Positions 57,110 through 64,000 of a DNA stretch of 64,000 nucleotides are shown piece after piece. The stretch lies in assembly GCF_026151205.1 (NCBI RefSeq), contig NC_087076.1, forward strand, positions 18,586,919 through 18,650,918, written 5' to 3'. The position numbers and the translations under genes were made by a program. Below the pieces are notes generated by a model, which was not told where the DNA came from, did not search any database, and saw only the letters and a program-made list of their open reading frames with translations. Source of the DNA: Bolinopsis microptera. Lineage: Eukaryota; Ctenophora; Tentaculata; Lobata; Bolinopsidae. Every line of letters starts with the position of its first letter. The first letter of the stretch is position 1.

Positions 57110-60100
57110 CTATGACCAGATTGGTCGTGATTTGCCGGCGACATTCCAGTCTTGAACCATGGTTCCAATCTGATACTTCGCCTGACTCGTCTTGTTGAAC
57201 AGAGGCAGAACTTCGCTGGCATTCTCCGATAAATTCTAAGGAATAGAAATGTGTCACAGTATGGTTGATGAGTCTGACGTGTATTTTCTTGGTTTCTAGA
57301 CCATCCTGTAACTTTATTTATGTATATTGTATAATTGTACAAATACTACCATATTTAATTTATCTCAATTATATACCCTGATGTATCATTGAACTGCATA
57401 AAAGAACATTTTATAATTATACATACATAACACACAATAAAATTAATGTCCACATAATTAACCTGTAGATAAATAACAGCATCAGTCCCGTATCCCTCCA
57501 CACTCACTAACCGAATGTTACCGTTCAGGTACCGGGCATACAGCCGAGAAAGGGGTAATCCGTACCCAAAGCCGGCCAAGGGCGGTATTCTCGAGTCTTT
57601 CTCTGGCTACAAATAAAAAACAGTGAGCTCTTCAGAACTACCTACCTATTCTAAGCTAAAATACAACAAAAAACTCAAAAGTCAAGATAATAATATAGAA
57701 CTGTGGGAAGTAGGAACTTGTTAACACATTATCTCCATATTCAATCTACAACTAACCTCTGGGGCTGTTGAGTAATGGTAGTCGAATAGTTGGTCCTGCT
57801 CAGACATAGGAATTCCTCGGCCTCTATCAGACACTTTAATACTGATGTCTTTTTTCCCTTGAACTATGCAAATTTGAACTGGGTGCTTTTCTCCGGTGAA
57901 CGGATTTTCAACTGACGCCCTCAGTGCGTTCTGAAGAGAATAACATTAACATGATTATAGTGTAAGAACAGTTTACAAAATCATGATAATGATATGATCA
58001 TGATCATTGCACACGGTAAAGTCGTTCCTGCCAGTAAATGTAGATATAACTATAATAGGTACATACTCGGTTAAAAGCTACAATTAATAATAACATATTT
58101 CTACGCGTGTCTATTTTAATTAAACACCCTAATATATCAAATGATAGAGTAGTTCGCTGTTTATTAGTCTCATGATTGAAATTCTGATAGTTAGATAATA
58201 TCCGGATATATATCCAATATTATATTAACTACCCGCACAAAACCCTTAAATAACTAACTCACGTAATTGGCATCCGAATTGCTTAAAAATTTCAGAGAAT
58301 ATAGATATGGGTCAAACTTAAATTTCCTGAAATTTTCGTAAAATTTCATCAATTACATCACTCCCTCTTTTTCTCTTTTGTTACCATAAAGTGAGAACGT
58401 TTTGAGTTAGGAACTCCAAAATTTCCAGGCACATGTGGTTTAATAATAGAAGAGCTTTCTCAAAATTTCAAGTTGGTTGTTTACAGCTTCGAATACGTTA
58501 TCTCGGCACTTAATCTGTGATTTCGTCACCCAATTAGGAGCTATTCAGTAGCAGGCAATAATGAGCCTCATTAGGCAGTACCGAGCATGTTGGGGGATGA
58601 CAATCTGATCACTTTGAGTGAATACCTTAAAATCAAAGAAATTCTCGTTATAGCGCTTCGGTTGCTGTCCTATGAGCAGGTTCTAACCAATCAGACCATT
58701 GATTAAGTGAAGAAATCACAGATTAAGTGCCGAGATCATGTATTCGCCATATCTTAAAATGGTCATAACTCAGTTTAGTTGTTAACAACCATCTTGAAAT
58801 TTTGGAAAACACTTCAATTATCAAACCACATCTGTCTGGAAATTTTTGGAGTTCCTAACGTTCTCACTTTATGGCGACAAAAGAGAAAATGAAATTTTAC
58901 GAGACTTTCAGGAAATTTAAGTTTTACCCATATCTATATTATCTGAAATGTTTAAGCAATTCTGATGCCAATTACGTGAGTTATTTAAGGGTAGTTAATT
59001 TTGGGCCACCCTCTATATATAACTGATAAGATGTACGTCTGCATATTGCTGTCACCATAAAGTATGGATAACCACATGCACCAACGGAGATTGTGACGTC
59101 ACAATGGTTGTTCACCAAATTCGACTTCAAAATTGAAATTTGCCACTAATTAACGGAATGCGCTGGTCTAATTATTGTTTGGCAACATGATATTTGTGCG
59201 CGCGAGAAAGTCTTTAATTTTTATACGCCACCGCAACATATTTTAATCATTGTAGGAACTCCACGATGCTTGTTAATGTTGCAGGAATGAATTCCCCATG
59301 CTCATGAAATGCAATGGGACTGTTTTCCCAGATAAAATACGACCAAAACAACAGAAGTTATGAAAACAATATGACAATATGTAATAGATCGGAATGCCTG
59401 CATCTGTCCTACTCCTAGCTGTTCTCCGTGTGGGTAAACCATGATAACGATATTCAATATGATCATAACCAATTAGTGTGTCAATTTCAACCATTTTATG
59501 GTGCATGCAGCGTGTTTGAGAACACCACAGAAGAAAAATGATCCATAGGAATGACCGGGTAACAGTAAACATTAGGTGCGCCAATTATTGTGTCCACATT
59601 ACAGTGATCAGTAGATTCCTGTCATCATAAAGTATGAACAACCACGTCACACGCACCAACGTTATAATGTAAAGAGATTAGAATTCATACCATGTTATTA
59701 TATCACATTACCTGTACTAAAGGGGTTATTGTCATGTGTTTTCGATTATCGTGCGATATCAGTGCGACATAACAATTATCGTGCGATGACAGTACGACAT
59801 CACAATTATCGTGCGATAAAAAAACGATCCTGCGATAATCACGCGTTTATCGTCAAGTACCGCGATAATCGTACGATAATCGTGCACCACAAACGATAAT
59901 CGTCTCGCATGCGATAAACGCGCGATAATCGTTGCAAGATTAAAATCTGCGAAATGGTCAATATTTTCCACCGTGGCATGATCTAGCTCTGGCCTGGCTG
60001 CATGCATCCTGTGCGCGGCGCGGCTTGAAATGCGCGCGTTATATAATTAATTCGCCGACGCGATCGGCGGGATAAGTCGTGACGACTGCAAATTTGTAAG

Positions 60101-61806
60101 TGCATTTATACCGCAATGACGCTCTCTAACTTGGCGTATTCACCTGTTGCGTATTGTACTATCACCACACCTGGGAACTGGCTTACAATTGTGCAGGAGA
60201 CAAAAGATTAATACACAGTACAGTATGTGGACATCTATTATATTTGTCACTTCTGGTCGCGACAATACGGACACGGGACAGTATAAAACCACATTTTCAC
60301 AGAGCCTTAATTTTGAGAAATTTTATTACAGCCCCAAACAGACAATAAACATGACTTGATAAACTTGTTAACTAAATTCATGGCTAAACCGGTCGGACTG
60401 GTTACAATGGTACTTTTTTTGTTGCCAATTTTCTTATCTGATAAATTCCAAATTCCAATGCTACTGGACCGGTACGAAGAATTTTCCTGGCCTAGACACT
60501 GAAGAGATAAAACATAAATACATAATGCATATGGTAAATTTGTCTATAGCCCTCATTGAATTAGGCACCTATAAATCTAATCCGAACTTTTCCAAAACAT
60601 CAACAAAACATCAACTGTAATTCCCTGTGAGGATAACATACGGCACTCACTGAATCCTGTTATTCAGGGCAACATCAACTGTAATTCCCTGTGAAGATAA
60701 CAGACGCACTCACTGACTCCTGGTTTACTTATATCATATTACTCTGTCTCGTGCCCACTGCCCAGTGCGCTGCAAATCGATTGCAAAACTTTTGCGAAAG
60801 AAACTGTACTAAAACTGTTTTACAAATATCTTAACATGTGCTTTATGATCATTTACTGGATTAATTTCTACCTTTTTTCAACCTATTTTGAAGGAACAGT
60901 AGCAGTTTTGGTGAGAGTGCTCTTATAGCTGAATAGTTGAATTCTGTTATTGAGTATATTTTACTGTGTATAATGTAAAATTCTACCAGTCATTAGTAAC
61001 CATATTAGGCATAAATACCTGACAGATCTAATGTTACACATTCTTATGCCGTATTATAAACATTATATTAGACTCATAATATGTACGTTTCACTAGCACA
61101 AGTTGATAACTTTTAAAATGTATTATATGACAAGCTAAGGCTTCTTAGTTAAAAATTCATACAGTTTCACAAATTTGCGGCATGATTGTAGCATGATTTT
61201 AACATGATTGCAGCATGATTTTCGTGAAGGATAATCTGCATTTTCGTTTCTATTATTAGTTTTTTGTAATCGCTATGAAATAAGGGGACTTATAAGTGCA
61301 GTAAAATAGTATTACGATCAAAGAATCACTGCACATACAATTTGTGAAAGGAGTATTAACGGATCTAAAGGATGGTTTCGGTCACGGCAGTGAGTTTTAA
61401 CTTAAAGGCTGTTAAAATCACATACCAACTTGGCTTTTATAAATTAGTTTGCCAACTTTCTTTCTGGCTGATTTACTTTGTAATTGCTTGCTTCTTGAAA
61501 CCACTTTATATGTGCTTGTTTGTGACTCAATAGCTACAAGCATAGTAATACAACGTGTAACTGCAAGGATCTATCTAAAGCATTAATTTACTCTACTGTT
61601 AGTGTATTTTTAGAGGCAGTAATAGAATCAAATATCAATTCAAAATCATTACAATATCCACTCACATGTTTCCTAACTATTCACTATAGATTTTCACCAA
61701 AGGCAAAAAGTCATAGGAAAGAACACGCTTGGTTATTGAGATGAAAGTAAACATAATTATGATTTACCTTAATAAGTTCAAAGACCATGTGATGTAAGTG
61801 AAAACC
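57110..61806 (-). CDS. Pyruvate dehydrogenase kinase, 3' half (4 visible exons)
   Basis: Exons (minus strand): 61806?-61768, 57930-57757, 57606-57463 and 57235-57110, all phase 0 with GT..AG borders. They give [11 protein letters not shown] | NALRASVE, the N-box of a GHKL ATPase; VSDRGRGIP (G1 box); [31 protein letters not shown] (G2 box); [11 protein letters not shown]; and a tail with VQDWNV. PDKs phosphorylate the E1 alpha subunit of the mitochondrial pyruvate dehydrogenase complex and switch it off. The DW motif in the tail favours PDK over the branched-chain kinase. The 5' half with the mitochondrial targeting sequence is missing, because the exon at 61768 runs into the corrupted sequence at ~61807. 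The intron 57931-61767 is 3.8 kb, far larger than the others. Confidence 0.9.
58224..58999. mobile_element. Inverted-repeat element in the long PDK intron
   Basis: Arms of ~300 bp (58224-~58530 and ~58700-58999) are reverse complements with moderate divergence; outer ends attaactaccc / gggtagttaat, with tcacgtaattggcatc shared inside. The left arm has a small insert after the tip (gcacaaa). The ~170-bp centre is unpaired. No coding content. Confidence 0.85.
59005..59730. repeat. Intron segment bounded by a diverged direct repeat
   Basis: gtcaccataaagtatggata (~59049) and gtcatcataaagtatgaaca (~59625), each followed by accac...caccaacg, form a ~36-bp direct repeat about 576 bp apart. The stretch between has one minus-strand frame (59273-59584) with a hydrophobic start, but no domain, and it lies in the PDK intron. 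Possibly an old solo element. Confidence 0.4.
59740..59940. repeat. Cluster of cgataatcg / atcgtgcgat palindromic motifs
   Basis: At least ten copies of short palindromic phrases such as attatcgtgcgat, cgcgataatcg and acgataatcg, unevenly spaced, in the PDK intron. Not a regular tandem array. The minus-strand frame 59759-60007 is a product of it. Confidence 0.8.
60605..60722. repeat. 64-bp tandem duplication
   Basis: catcaactgtaattccctgt followed by gaggataaca...cactcactgaatcct is repeated once, 64 bp later, with a few changes. It lies in the PDK intron. Other intron DNA from 59941 to 61767 holds nothing else I can support, except repeated agcatgatt phrases near 61186-61225. Confidence 0.8.

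Positions 61807-64000
<2,194 letters not shown>

Noticed and set aside
59273-59584. Minus-strand 103-residue frame with a hydrophobic N-terminus
   Set aside because: Lies within the PDK intron, has no recognisable domain and low complexity in places; chance frame is more likely.

Overview
The window looks like nuclear DNA from an AT-rich invertebrate animal. The genes have spliceosomal introns with GT..AG borders, the proteins are metazoan in type (a MEX-3-like double-KH protein, a pyruvate dehydrogenase kinase, a DXO/RAI1-like protein), and there are many non-LTR retrotransposon pieces and short inverted-repeat DNA transposons. One retroelement domain (7226-7834) is of a kind I associate with cnidarian genomes, so a cnidarian is my best guess, at low to moderate confidence. 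There is no sign of bacterial operons, CRISPR arrays or rRNA.

Layout, left to right: the 3' end of a LINE (3-884); an intronless DXO/RAI1-like gene on the minus strand (2050-3474); a dense patch of small repeats (4250-7161) with an 8-bp minisatellite, telomere-like DNA, a perfect 70-bp palindrome and several inverted-repeat elements; a LINE-type C-terminal domain (7226-7834); a small predicted secreted Cys-rich protein (8189-8596); a seven-exon MEX-3-like gene (9482-13273) whose introns host a MITE, an 8-bp tandem array and an 811-bp transposon with an 8-bp target duplication.

The centre (17729-31781) is a tandem triplication on the minus strand of a four-exon gene encoding a ~905-912 aa superfamily 2 helicase-like protein. 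Motif I is AITNAGKT, motif II is DEPT, motif III is SAT, and motifs V/VI resemble the Ski2 group (GVNFP, QLMSRAGR). The three copies are mosaics of near-identical and diverged blocks. I do not recognise the family. This is the most interesting locus in the window.

From 31782 to 48300 the sequence is mostly mobile DNA: a hAT-like MITE with an exact 8-bp target duplication, a second copy of the 8-bp-TSD transposon in the opposite orientation, three LINE relics (one carrying a tRNA-derived SINE), a GNAT acetyltransferase gene (37274-37819), and a nearly complete LINE with a CCCH-zinc-finger ORF1 and an EN-RT ORF2 broken by one frameshift.

From 48506 to 53529 lies a gene for an unrecognised helical-repeat-like protein. 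Its visible intron is almost wholly filled by a 2.9-kb fold-back element. From 57110 to about 61806 is the 3' half of a pyruvate dehydrogenase kinase gene (minus strand). Its next 5' exon runs straight into 61807-64000, which consists almost only of homopolymer runs and is best read as a sequencing or assembly artefact, not biology.
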